Made by a program: the position numbers and the translations under genes
Notes under the pieces: generated by a model
Databases searched by the model: none
Seen by the model: the letters and a program-made list of their open reading frames with translations, nothing else
What the model was told of the DNA's origin: nothing
Shown here: positions 30,201 to 44,600 of the stretch, piece by piece
How positions within the stretch are numbered: the first letter of the stretch is position 1
Layout: every line of letters begins with the position of its first letter
NCBI GenBank assembly: GCA_964035755.1
Contig: CAXIVR010000001.1
Location: forward strand, 221,635,874-221,699,873
Length of the DNA stretch: 64,000 nt
Reading direction: 5' to 3'
Source of the DNA: Teleogryllus oceanicus
Taxonomy: Eukaryota > Arthropoda > Insecta > Orthoptera > Gryllidae

Positions 30201-33200
30201 TATGAATGTCAATGTTTCAATTAATTTGTCGTGTCCCGTCTCAGGAAGATATCAATTCAGCAGTAATCTCTACCACTTTTCGGCTTCCTATTATACGAGT
30301 AATACAGCTCAAACTTACTTGAAGTGGCCGCTTAGTAAAGATCAATCAACGAAATTTGACCCCCATCAATGACCCCCATCTCGATCAGGTTTTTCGTCCA
30401 GTTTCCCTGATCCATTTAGCAAATGCTGAGATGGCCCCTTGTTTTGCTTCTGGACATAAATGTAACTTCATTTTCTGTGCATGTCTTTTAGAATTCAGTG
30501 GGAAATACAATTATTCAAATTATCGTTACCATGTTGTCGCGGCAGGAAGTATTATTTCGAAGGACAACACGGATAAGAGCCAAAATTTATTGCCTTTTTA
30601 TCCTTGAAAATAGATTTTATTACATGGGATTACATTTTTTTAAAGTAGTATATGACAGTGTAGGGATCACAGAATTTTGAAAATGTGCACACAATTCACT
30701 TTTCCCCATAGCACGTCATACGCAGTTTTAACTGCTTTTTTTACGTTAAATAAATAAATAAATAAATTTGACTGGCCGTTGGTCAGTTAGCCAGATGACT
30801 GCTGGAAAGAGGGAACACTATCATATAGAAAAGGCAATTGATTCTACGAAAAAAGCAGTTAATTGGCGTGATCTCGTAATCGATGTGGCCTTTTAAGCAG
30901 GTTTCAGTGTATTCTTTAAGGCAAACAGAATTATTTAAATCGGGGTAAATTTGAGAATGTTATGGCTGTACAAAAATTAACTACTGATGCTATAACAGCA
31001 CAAACTTCCTCGATAATTTTAACGTAAACTTCATTCTAATTTTTATCCAGCCATCTCAGGAATACAGCCTCAGCGCGATAGATTAAAACTTGCAATCTTT
31101 GAGAATTCACATGTTTTAATTAAATTTGTCCTTTACCATATTTATAAGCGCACTTAGCTACTCGGGGAAAAAAAATTAAAGAAGAACATTTTCCCCTGTG
31201 AGTCGAACCCAACCTTCAGGTTGGTAAACTAGAGCGACAGCCACAGGTCTACCGGGCCTGCAGATTCGTGCGTCGTACTAGTGAAATAAAATTGATTGCT
31301 GGATGTTAGGAAATTCTCACGATTTCACTCAAAATTACTAAAAAAAAGAACAAAATTTCGAAAAAATCAACGGATGCTCGTTGGGATAGGCAAGGTAAGC
31401 AGTGCTAATCCTGATGAATATGTTCAAAGACTAGATCAATACATTTCAAACATGAAAGTTTAAATGATCCTCACTCTACAGTTTTTACTTCCTCGCTACC
31501 GCTTATGCAATAGAGAGAAAGTTATGGAATGCTGCGTGAAAAAATGGCGAGCACTTTTTCGGCAAAAAACTCTTATTACAGGGCCCTAGTAATGAAAGGG
31601 TGGATATAACCAGTTGCTCAATTTAGAAAAAAATCCTATAACACGTGGTGTAGCCAGAATCCATGTTTTGTGGGTCCTTGTTACCGAAAAATCTAATGAC
31701 GGCAAAACGTCTGTGTGTCCGTCCGTCTGTCAACAACGCTAGCGACTAAACAGCTCAGCTGATTTTCTCCAAAACTGATATCCCCGAACCAATCTGCGTG
31801 ATGTCGATTCGGAATTTGAAACCGATATTTTAATTGGGGGGCTATATTACATTGAGCTTCTGAGACATTTTCAAAATTAAAAAAAGCTCCATCGTTTTGA
31901 TTAAATATTGTTGTTGGATAGTTTGACGAACGTTTAAGAGAATGGTGCAGGTCTCACGTTCGTTAAAAACCCTGATTTTTCGAAAATTGCTAAAATTCAA
32001 ATTTTTTTCGGCGTTTTCCTAAAACTACTATAATGAAGATAAAGATTTTTTCCCTTAATGGAGTTTGTTCCTTAAAGATAGATTTTGAAGTAAAGTCATG
32101 TACACTTTTTCGAAAATGTGGTATCCCCCCAATCAGAGGACGAGACGGAGATTACGCTCCGCCGCGCCGCTAGTGGAGGGGCACAGCCCCTTCCCTCTCC
32201 CTTCACCAGGCGGTGGAGTATAAAGGCATGGCCGGGAGCAGGGCGCTCCCGTTCAGTTACCGCTTCGCTTAGCAACCACTGCCGCCCTCGCTACACGCCC
32301 TATCGAGGCGTAATCTGCTGCGCGCTATAAGAGGACTTCAGGCTGCCGCCGGCGCTTGCTACCGTCACAAGTCGTGGCGTATCAGCCAGGCGATCAACGC
32401 CGACCTCGGTGGCCACTGCCGCCCCTCGCTACACTCCCGACCGCGGCGTAACCCGCCGCGCGCTACTAGGAGACTCGAGGCTACTGCGGCCCGCTATCGC
32501 GTAACGACGCTTATCGCCACTGCTGGCGATAAGGCTCGGCAAAGCAAGAAGGCCGTTAAGAATTATTGTACAGTATTTGTTACGTTGTTCTGTGTATTGA
32601 TTATTGGTGAAAGTAAATGGTTATTAAACATTGACTGTTTAACTTACCTTGCATCCTGCAAATGCAACAGAAAATTTGAGTACTTTTCCCGTAATTTTGC
32701 GTGAAAATACGAGCGAGAAAGTTCGTACTGTTTTAGCACCACTAGTTGTGTATTTCATCTGGAAATACAAAATTCAGTATCGTGGCACGAGCTAATTCTC
32801 AGTTGAAATTTCTCGAACAAATGGAATCAATCTCATTTCCTCTTCTCCTCTCGCCTCTCCACGTAGTCAATGGTAGGAAGGTTTGAATGTTGCCTCGCTT
32901 CGCGCCGAATTGTGAGAAAAGGCCCCGCAGAGAGCATAGAACTGTATCATCCTTTGTTCACACTCGACGTATGCGCATTCCACTCAAATAGCCAAATTCT
33001 GGTACTGCCTGCCCGCAGGGAAGACTTTGATTTTCAGTCATATTTTAGATATTTATTTAGTCAAAAACAGTAAAAATCTGTATGTGACGTATGGGGCAGA
33101 AAATCATCACGCTTTCTTGAGTTTCAGAATCCCTTCCCAATAATTTAACTATTAATAGTTGAAAGATACAAATTATAGTAATATAATAATAATAAAAAAT

Positions 33201-33201
33201 A

Positions 33202-33235
<34 letters not shown>

Positions 33236-33691
33236 TTAAAAAGCGAGAGATTAACATTTCAAAAACTAGATATTTTCGTTTCCGAGTTATAGAAAAATTA
33301 TTTACAACGGTAAACGAACTGCAGATTTGATTTTTCTGTATTGCTAGCTAAATAGAAACTCACCATAAGCTTTACTAGCACTCCAAGCAAAAGGAAAGCG
33401 CAACAAAACGTGCGCATAGTGAAGCTACATTTACGTCCAGATGCAAATCAAGGGGTCATCTCAGCATTTGCTCAATGGATCAGAGAAACAGGACAAAAAC
33501 CCGACAGAGATGGGGGTCATTGACCCGGAAGCTGAAGTACATTACTTGTTACAGGCATATTAAGCCTTTTCTAACAATTATACAATACAAATGTATACTA
33601 ATTCATTATACTAATAAATAAATTAATTAATAAATAAATATATAATAATAATATATAATATATAATAATATATAATATATAATAATAATAT

Positions 33692-33723
<32 letters not shown>

Positions 33724-35906
33724 AATAAATATTCGTCCGGTTTAGATGAATTCCCGGATTCTTTGTTAAAGACTTGTGCGTATGCCATTATACACCCGTT
33801 AACTCACATATTTAATGCATCTTTATGCACTGGAACGTTTCCAGATATTTTCAAAACAGCTAAATAAAGCCGCTTTTCAAAAAGGCAACAAAAATGAAAT
33901 TCAAAATTATCGGCCCATTTCTCTTCTATCAGTTTTTTCAAAAATATTAGAGAGACTTTTTTACGTACGAATGGAAACCTTTCTCACTAAACACGACGCG
34001 CTTTCACAGTGCCAACATGGATTTAGAAAATCAAAATCAACGGAAACAGCTATATTTTCTTTTCTTAAAGATGTCGCCTCATCATTGGATCAAAACGAGG
34101 CACCTATTGGATTATTTTTAGATCTCTCAAAAGCTTTTGACGTCATTGATCATGACATTTTACTTTCCAAATTACCTTCATATGGAATTCGTGGTATTGC
34201 TCTAGATTGGTTGTGTTCGTACCTTAAACAACGATCTCAGAGAGTTGAAATAACTTACTGGAATGATGGAACATTACGTACGCACCTTTCCGACCCGTTG
34301 CATGTGGAGTTCCTCAAGGATCGATTTTAGGCCCTAATCTGTTCCTACTTTACGTAAACGATATGCCCTCGACGATTCGAAACGGAAGAACGGTTCTCTT
34401 TGCGGATGATACGAACATCCTTTGCAATAAAGAAACCGTAAATAGTACAATATCAGATGTTTCAAATTGGTTCCGAAATAACAAATTAATAGTAAACGAA
34501 AAGAAAACGGTTTTAATGCAGTTTTCCATTTCAAATAAACAATTCTGTGCTCCATTGAAAATGAACAGTGTACCATTGACTGATGTTAAGGCAACAAAAT
34601 TTTTAGGTCTCTCAATTCAGTCAAACCTTAAATGGAACGTCCATTTAAATGAATTGAACACAAAATTAAGTTCATTGTGCTACGCGTTCAGAATTCTTGC
34701 AAATTCAGTCAGCCATTTACGCCCGAGATATGGCATAATATTCTGGGGAAATTCATCTTATAGCTACCAGACTTTTAGATTACAAAAACGAATTGTACGA
34801 ATAATAACCAAATCCCACCCACGTGATTCATGTAAGCCTCTCTTCATTAATCTAGGAATTCTACCATTACCGTGTCTTCTTATTTACGAATCAGTGGTTT
34901 TGTAAAAATGACTTGCTCAAGGGCGGAATATTTTTCAGAAAATGCCGAAGTCTATAACTATAACACTCGACGTAGAAATCATATTCATCAGGGGACAGTA
35001 TCAACAGCTCATTACAAAAAATCACATACAATACATGTACATTATTTTACAACACTTTGCCAGATAACATGAAACGATTAAATTCAATAGAAAAGTTTAA
35101 ATCCCAAGTGAAATCGTTTCTGCTGCATAACTGTTTCTATATATTTAGAGACTATACTGAGCATCAAGTAACATTAATTTTAACAATGATACATAATGCA
35201 TTATTTACCATTTGGACTGTATAAATGAGTATAAACAACCTGTAACTATTGTACCACAGCTTCCGGGTCAATGAACCCCATCTCGATCAGGTTTTTCGTC
35301 CAGTTTCCCTGATCCATTGAGCAAATGCTGAGATGGCCCCTTGTTTTGCTTCTGGACATAAATGTAACTTCATTTTCTGTGCACGTCTTCTAGAATTCAG
35401 TGGGAAATACAATTATTCAAATTATCGTTTCCATGTTGTCACGGCAGGAAGTAATAAGAGCCAAAATGTATTGCTTATTTATCTTTGAAAATAGATTTTA
35501 TTACATGGGAGTTTTTTTGTTTTTTTTCTCCCTTTCAAAATTCAAAATTTATTGCTTGTTTATCCTTGAAAATAGATTTTATTACATGGGAGTTTTTGTT
35601 TTTTTCTCCCATTCAAAAATTCAAAATTTAAGTAGTAGGGATCACAGAATTTTGAAAATGTGCACACAATTCACTTTTCCCCATAGCACGTCATACGCAG
35701 TTTTTAACTGTTTTTTTGACGTAAAATAAATAAATAAAATACTACATCATTGTTTTACGTAAGTAAACATTTTTCTTTTAGACCATAGTCTATAATTGTA
35801 TAGAAATAGTTATGTAGCAGAAAAGATTTTACTTTTAACTTAAATATGTGTACCAATTTAAATTGTTTAACATTATTGCTAAACATTATTTCTACGTCGT
35901 GTTTTG

Positions 35907-35956
<50 letters not shown>

Positions 35957-35965
35957 GTATATATA

Positions 35966-36011
<46 letters not shown>

Positions 36012-39000
36012 CACACAAAATGATGGATGTTATTGGACAATTTTTCGTTGATGAAATACTGATATTATATATATAATATCAGTATTACATGAAAATATGT
36101 TCCCACCGTTAAGTAAGTCAGTTTTGACTACTACAGATTCGTAAATAAATAGGCAAGGCAATGGTAAGATTCCAAGCTCAATGAAACGAGGTTTGCAGGG
36201 ATCACGTGGAAAGCATTTTTTTAATTATTCGAATAATTGTCTTTTGCAATCTAAATGTTTGGGCACTAAAGGAGTTTCCCCAGAATATTATGCCATATCT
36301 CAGGCGGAAATGTACATTTGCAAAATACACGCAACGAGCTGCATGAATGCTGACAGAATTAGAAAGAATTCTGAATGCGTAACATAATGAGCTTAATTTA
36401 GTGTTTAATTCTGTTGTATGTGCATTCCATTTGAGGTTTAACTGCATTTACAGACCTAAGAATTTTGTTACCTTAACGTCAGCTAATTGCATATTGTTCA
36501 TTTTCAATGGAGCATACGATTGCCGATTTGAAACGCAAAATTGCATTGAGACAGTTTTTCCTTCGTTAACTATTAATTTGTCATTACAAAACCAATTTGA
36601 AACTTCTGAAATTGTACTATTTATTGTTTCATTTTTTAAAGAACATTCGTGTCATCGGCAAAGAGGATTGTTCTTTCATTTTTAATAGATGAGGGCATAT
36701 CGTTTACGTACAACAGAAAGAGGATAGGTCCTAAGATCGAACCTTGTCGGACCCCATGTTCAAATGGAAAGGAATTGGGAGGGGTCATTAGCACTATGGC
36801 GCGTGTGTTTGTCAAGTAAACAAGCGGAGAAAATGATTATTTTTTATGTAGTATGTATTATTTTATTTTTAAGCTAAAATGTTCTAATTTCTTAATACTT
36901 TTAAATTTAAAACGTTTTTTACAATCAAACTATGACCGACAAAGTGATTGAATTACTACATACACCATTTTCTGAACTTGATGTAGATAAATGATAAATT
37001 TTGTGAACATTTTGGACAATTACTCTGGTCCACGATTTACCACTTTTGATGAAAATGGGTGATTATGAATCAGTTTTTCACCTTTATTTCATATATAATT
37101 TTAGTTTTTTCTAACACGTACGGTTTTTGCAAAATTTTCGTATTTTAAATTAGCTCGCGCTATGTCATACGTAACACAGGGCTGCGATGATTCACTGCTT
37201 TTGATTAAAAGCAGGGTGACCATGAGTCGTCGTTGCAACCTGATTTGTGGATTGTGATATGTGGAGTCAGTTTCTTTACATCACTCACAGTTTCTTTTTT
37301 TGCAAAATTTACGATTTATTAAATTTCAAATTAACGCTGGCAATGTATTACAATACCTTACGCCCCGTTTAATAGAAAGCAATCGGTACTGTTAGCTCAT
37401 CGCTCTCTAACCCCAGTTTCTATCAGTTAGTTGGTCTGGGGTATTTAGCAAGAACTGTTTGTTATAAAGGCTGCAATCGTACATTTAATTGGCGGGAATA
37501 GTGTTTCAAAGAATGGCGAGTTAATGTAGAAGAAATGAAAATGATCTGAATGGAAACATCACTTCTTGGTTTAAGGAAATAATAAAAAATACGACCGAAT
37601 CAACTAGAAATGTTGTAGTTAATGTTGTTTAGAAATATAACGATATAAATGTGAACGGTCAGGCAACAGTGGCTAGTCTCATTAACCAACTTTTCGAGAG
37701 TTGCTGCCGATCTCACTAAGGGTCTTCAGTCACAAAATTCAATATCAGAAATTTCCCCAAAAATTGTAGACACGATTTTCGTTTCCGAAAGTTCTTCCTA
37801 TAAATTTTTCAAAATAATCGGTAAACTAAAAATAAATATTCGGCCGGTTTAGATGAATTTCCGGATTGTTCGTTAAAGACCTGTGCGTCTGCCATTATAC
37901 ACCCGTTAACTCACATATTTATTGCATCCTTACGCACCGGAACTTTTTCAGATATTTTCAAAACAGCTAAGATTGAGCCGCACTTTAAAAAAGGCAACAA
38001 AAATCAAATTCAAAATTATCGTCCTATTTCTCTTCAGTTGATTTTTCAAAAACATTAGAGAGACTTTTTTACGTTCGAATGGAAACCTTTCTCAGAAAAC
38101 ACGACGCGTTTTCAGATTGTTAACATGGATTTAGAAAATCAAAATCTACGGAAACAGCTATAGTTTCTTTTCTTAAAGATATCACTTCATCATTGAATCA
38201 AAACGAAGCATCTATTGGGTTATCTTTAGATCTCTCAAAAACTTTTGATGTCATTGATCATGACACTTTACTTTCAAAATTACCTTCATATGGAATCCGT
38301 GGTATTGCCAACTGTTTTGACGTAAAACAAACAATTAGAAATAAGTTACGGAATCAAGATAAGCCTGGGGGGCAATATGTGGGGGCCAAGATAATCTTGG
38401 GCCCCACATATTGTTTGTCTCACATGTGTTGCATATTTGAGAAAATGGTATCAACGGATGCAGAAATCTTTATCCTTTGGTATTTCAATGGTATGAAGAG
38501 AACAAAAGAATCATGTAAACGACTTTTAATTTTGCATGATGAAAGTTTACGGATATAATAAGAAAAGTATGAAAGAAATATTTTACCCGAATATTCCGTC
38601 AGCTATTAGACCTGTACCACCAGATCCTGACATTCTTATACCAAACCCACCACATGACCTACCTGTATCTTATTCATATTATTCAGACTGCTGTGATAGT
38701 GAAATGGACGTTACTGATTTCCCCAAAGAAGATAGAAAACCCTGGTTGTTTAATCAAGAAGAACTTAATGATTTGGTGCGAGAACTTAGCCTCTCAAAGG
38801 AATCGGCGCAGGTTATAGGCTCATGGTTGAAAGAAAAATATGCTGGAGGCACGTTTTACTGATATCGAAGGAGAGAAGAGTTCCTTGATTATTTTACGAA
38901 ATAGGATCAGTTTGTATACTGCAACAACATTCATGATGCACTTTCAGAATTTAGAATAAGGTACGTCGGTGATCAATGGAAGTTGTTTATAGATTCTTCG

Positions 39001-41575
39001 AAACGCAACCTTAAATGTGTTCTGATTCGTAATGGAAATCAATATTCCTCAATACCAGTGCTAGTAATACATTCTGTTCATTTAAAGGAAACATACGAAA
39101 ATATGTAAGAAATATTTATGATGTAACATGAGCATCGAACTTAGTTTTTACCACAATCACCTTGATTTCTTCTCCAATAATCTGGGGGATTTCAGTGATG
39201 AACATCGAGAGAAATTTCATCAAGATCTAAAAGAGATTGAAAAACCTTATCAGGGACGATAGTTTGCCTGAAGAGATGATGTTTTTGAATGGATCATATT
39301 TTGAAGAGATTACTTATTGTTTGTTTTAAAGAAAAATTACACAAGATAACCGAGGAGGCAAAATTTCAGCAAAAGAAAACGTTAGCATTCTCCGACATTT
39401 TTAGTATAAATATAACGTTATTGTTAATGAAAGAATGTTGTCAATGAGCATAAGATGTGTACCGTTTATATACATACTGATACTTCTTCCTTCAGTAAAA
39501 TTGTGTATATCTAGTTTTAAATCGTTTATTCACCGTGTGTTTCGTCAAACTTTCATAAATCAAGAACTAGATGTATAAATCAAGATCTAATGTAACTCCC
39601 CGAACTCGTACTCCTTGGTTGCATTGGTAAATCTTACTTCGTGTTCATCCTTCCTAAGCCTTCTCCGCTCAATTGGAAGCACAGAAATATGGCCACAAAA
39701 ACAACCATTCTGAAAATCTACAAATGTCATTAAGTTTAATTCTTTAAAATAGTCTTTCTTGTATCTTCAGGCACTTTATAAAAATATTGTCACATGCAAT
39801 TGCATTTATCTTCCATCACATAACTCGTTAAATAATTATTTTTTAAATCTACCTTAGATATACCGTCATATTTCTTCCTTTTCTTTAACCCTGTGTGAAA
39901 CTCGCTTACTAATTTATTATCAAACTAGATGTGCTATAGCAGCACATACTATCTCGCATTTATTTGTAACGGCTATGCAACATTATACTAGTACATGAAT
40001 CTTCAAAAATAATTCCAACCAGGCAAAAGTTTTATTCTCCACGCCGAGACTCGAGCTCATATCCATCGAGTCGACTGGCCTTGAGCTTAAACGCTTCTCC
40101 ATGCAGTTGCTTGCCGTTATTCATTTTGGCCGACGCTTAAAAAGCTAATGGCTTCTCTCATTATTTCTAACACAATTTTGAGGAAAATTCAAAGAGTTCA
40201 ACGAAAATTAGAACTGGGCTATTTTGTAACATAACATGCTTATTCCCAATGTTATAGGACTCTATGAAGAACAGGTAATGAACGAAAATGGAAAAGAACT
40301 GCAAGCTATTTTAGCTGTAGGAAGAGACCTGTAGGAAGAGAGCTGTAGGAAAAAACACTTACTGATTTCTTAAGAAAATGTTTATGTATTTTTTAAAATA
40401 TACATGATTTCTTTCGAAATTGCGTAGTAACTTCTAATATTTTTGAAAATAATTGTTCATATTTTAAATATTGTAAATATTTTGCTGAAAATCCGACGTA
40501 CACTCATTTTATGTGTTCTTTGCTCTATTAGGACAAACATTAAACAAAAAAATTAGAGCCAGTTTTGAGAAAAAATTAAAAGTATCCTAACGGCTGTACC
40601 AACAAATTAAGAGATCCGTTTCTAATTTGAGCGGCCACGACATCATTGAGATCGCTCAATGATGTCAATACATGATAGTTTGATGAAAATCCTGCTGACG
40701 ATTTAGGCGCTAGTGGTATTCACCTAGTTTTATAATGTAAGGTCACTCTTTACAAGTAATGCAAAAAAGAATATGGTGTATATCACCAGTTTATATTTAG
40801 TTTCATGTTTTACGTTTTAAAATTTTGTTTTCATTCAATCATACGATAGCAATACAATACCATTTTCTTCATTAGAAAGTGGCACTTTTAAGAATGTTTG
40901 TTCATTTTTATTTTTTTCATTTATTTACTTAGTGATGTTTGTTTAGGGACCCGGTATTGGAGGCAAATAATCGTTTATTGTGCCGGGACCAATTTGTTAA
41001 AAAGGACTGTTGGTTTATAATAGACTATATCCCCAGTATAAACTATAACAGGAATATATATTTTTTATTAGTAAAACTTAGGAGTAATTTATTAGTAATT
41101 AGTAAAATAGGATAGCCTCTATGACTGATATTCCTGATCTTTTACAATTCAGTTTTCTTCATATTATAGTTCAGAAGAACTGCAATTTCTGAACTATAAT
41201 ATAAATAAAAATGAATCATAAAAAATCAGGAAGTATTAGGAGCTTGCATTACCACTGAAAAAGTTTAGGCGGATGAAGAAAGTCCACATAAATGTAATTG
41301 TAATAAGTGATTTCTTCAGAATGAGTTGTGTCAACAAATAAAAAAAGAATTTGGAAATTTGGAACTGCCAATGAAATTGTCTAGTTTTGGCAATTAAATT
41401 GTCTTGCCACAATGTCCAAAAGTTCATGCACTAAGCTCAAATGCAATAGGGTGAATTTCATTTTCACAAGAGCTGAATCTGGTTAACATACCGACGGACA
41501 AATTCCCAATGCCCAGTTTCTAGTGAGCAAAAATTATTAATCAAATTATAAAATAATTTAGTTTTATTATTTAAG

Positions 41576-41612
<37 letters not shown>

Positions 41613-44600
41613 GTTATCGGCCATTACTGACTATGTTACACGTTCTCTTCCGAGGCCCAGACGTATTCTATCCTGGAGAGAGATTAACGTGTGTAACTAT
41701 GAGGATACGCTTTTCGGCTGTATCCCTTGGTAAGACAAAGTTATTACGCCTTGAATTGTGAATTGATAGGCTGATGTTGAGGGGTGAAAGAACAATCGAG
41801 AATACGACCAGGCCTACGCAGGACTTGAACCTGCAACCTCTTCGGCGCAGACGACGGCGACTACTAGTTAGTTTTCTAATTTCTTTGGTCTGGCCAAGCT
41901 TTTCTGTCTACTCTTGCCAGCTGCCATCTATCGCCGTCCAAAGTACATTTTTTAAAAAAAAATTGTCAATTTTTCGGTTTCCTAATGATAGAACCAATAT
42001 ATTATTTAAATAATATTAAAGAAGAGAAAAACTTCGTCCTAAATGGCAAATTTAATTGAAAAAGTTTGAGCCTTTTTTAAGAAAATGGCGCTTAAGCGTT
42101 ACTGTAAATGCGAAAATTGAAGCTCTCACAAAACATTGTTGAGTTTTCGAAAAACTTCGTTTAAAGTCATTTGAAGCACTTTAACTCACAAATGCTATAG
42201 TGTTTACAAATTGCTTTAAATGTGCATATTAAAGGCGTGAGAGATATTAAAAAAATATATTTGTGTAATTTTTGAAAAAACAACAAAGAATATAGTAAAA
42301 TTACTTTTAGGCCATCTTACAGAGTGCAATTAGCACTAGCCATACGAACACCATTTTGAAGAAAAAATTTGGATCCGTTTTTGAGAAGATGGCGTTTAAG
42401 AGTTTCTTAAAAGGCGGAATTTTGATCTCATTTTCACAGAAAAGTTTTGAGTTTTCGAGTAGCTTTACATGCCATTTTTAAAGCACATGTACTCATAAAT
42501 ATAACAATATGAACAATTTTTCGCTAGTATAAATGTTAACGAGTGCCATTTATGTCATCCATAGAGTTCATTTAGCACTATCCGTATCATAAGTTTAAAG
42601 AAAAAATTTGGTGCCATTTTTGAGACATTCTTGTTTGCGCTATTTTCTATATTCACTCTATTCTTACAAGATAAAAAAATTGACAGTGCTTGTTGAGACT
42701 CGGCGGTGTGCGGACGTCCGCTGCTCCGCTGTGCTTCCTTCGCGCGCTATGACCGTGGCCGTTCTAGATAAGCGTCAAGAACGAAAGCTGTTATAGTTTT
42801 TTTTGTTTTGTGGTTAATAGTTGTTCTTAACTGTGTGCAAATTCGGGTGACGAGTTTTCCTAGATTTGTGAAGTTCAGTGTTTTAGTGAGTGTTCTCTTC
42901 ATTTTCACGCACCGAGAAGCTCGAAGTGCGTATGTTTCTGACCATCGTGTTGCTGCTTGGCATCCGAGCAACAACATCGTAACCATCATGGAAGTCCTCC
43001 ATCCCAATCAACAACCAAGTATTGTTTCAAGTAAGAGTTATGTTCAAGCTTGTAATAGTTCCTGTTTCCTAAGAAAGAAAATGCAATTGTGATTGACTCT
43101 GCAAATTATGCACCGACAGTTGACTTCATTGAAGCCCTTGCAGGAAAAACTAATCCTTCTCATATTCGGTTTGCATCAAAGATCTCTAATAACAGGCTGT
43201 GTGTTTATTTGTCCACCAAAGAAGTTGCTGACGATCTAGTATTCAAAGTTAAATCAATAATTGTATCTGACCATGAATTTACTATAAGACCGCTAATTTC
43301 ACGCAACAAAAGAATAATTCTTTCCAATGTTTGCCGAGTATCCCTAACAATCTACTAGAAGATAAGTTATTAGAATTTGGCGTTAAAACTGTGGCATCAA
43401 TGTCTTTATTCGGGCAGGTTTCTCTAACCCAAACTTAAACCATATCATGAGTTTCAGAAGACAAACCTACATAGCACCGGAACATGAAGAACTACTCCGG
43501 AGTCTTTCCAAGTAACATTGGATGGTTTACCGCATTGGATATACATCTCATCTGATATCCCTACCTGCTTTCAATGCAAGCTGCAAGGTCATTTTGCTAA
43601 GAACTGCCCAAATGGCAACTCACCCTGCCGCAAGCAGCCATCAGCCCGAAGGTAACAACCTTTCCTTATCAGACGGCGACCTTTCCGTTTCTCCTGCCCC
43701 GGTCCCGCTCCTGTCATTAACGAGAACGAATTCCTGATCTCCCAAGTGTTTCACAACCAGATCCTGTACCGGCATTCCCTACAACTTCAGTCTCGGAATC
43801 CAAGACAGAGAAGCCAACGGAAAACACGGTAAAATCAAGAACTAAAAGGCCACTCTCTACTAGTAGTTCCTAAGCGACGCCTCTTCCCGCTAATGTGTCA
43901 AGAGATCTCGTTACGGAAAAGACTGTCCTCTCTGATTCGAGATATCTTTAGACTTAGAAGACCCCTGTGAAACAAAATAGTGTTCCCTAAAAAAATAAAA
44001 CCACCTCAGATAGTAAAGAAGACATTCAATGGTCAGTGACCAAAGAAAAGATTGAAAAGCCAGCCCGGTGGCCGAGATCGCTAAGGCAGTAGTGTCGTAG
44101 TGATCTCGGACCGAAGGGTCGCGGTTCGAGTCCCGCCTCGGCATGGTTGTATTTGTGTTCGTCCTTTCCCCTTATCATCAATCACCATATCGTTTCATCC
44201 ACATAGTTACCATACCGTTAACAGCAATAGTGGTCGCTAATGACCTTAGATGTTGAAGCGACCTTAAATAAACCAATTAAAAAAAAAAAAAAAAAAAGAT
44301 TGAAAAGAGCCCAATTAAATACCGTTATCGATGAATGAATTGTTAAGCTTCTTTGACAAATCTAAAGGTTCCCAGAACATTGCAGAAATTGCTAAAGACT
44401 TCTCTCCAGATATTTCACCTTTACTTTCAATGTTACGGGATATTTATACCACCCTTCCTAACAAAGGTATTAAAAACAGATGTTCCAGAATAATCAAAAA
44501 ACTTGAAAGTGCATTGGATTCTGATATGGATACGTCCCAGGCATCTACAGTGTAATACTACGGCCATATATTTCCTGTATTTCCTCATGGATATTATTCA

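Larger units (their letters stand above)
33732..35738 (+). mobile_element. LINE family F, largest copy (reverse transcriptase to 3' tail)
   Basis: A non-LTR retrotransposon copy lacking its 5' part. Protein motifs in three frames: NYRPISLLSVFSKILERLFY, QHGFRKSKSTETAIFSFL, GLFLDLSKAFDVIDHDILLS, SYGIRGIALDWLCSYLKQRS, GSILGPNLFLLYVNDMPS, then the catalytic box FADDTNIL (RT motif C; the usual Tyr is Phe) and TKFLGLSIQSNLKWNVHL. A C-terminal KFKSQVKSFLLHN ends near 35,130. The 3' end at 35,262-35,738 closes with (TAAA)n and includes an ~85-bp tandem duplication. Frame breaks near 33,868, 34,330 and 34,905 make it non-functional. It belongs to the CR1/L2/Jockey side of LINEs; I cannot place the clade exactly. 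Confidence 0.85.

Noticed and set aside
35755..36076. Frames with Tyr-Ile repeats
   Set aside because: Caused by the (TA)n microsatellite; only the ends match LINE F protein on the minus strand.
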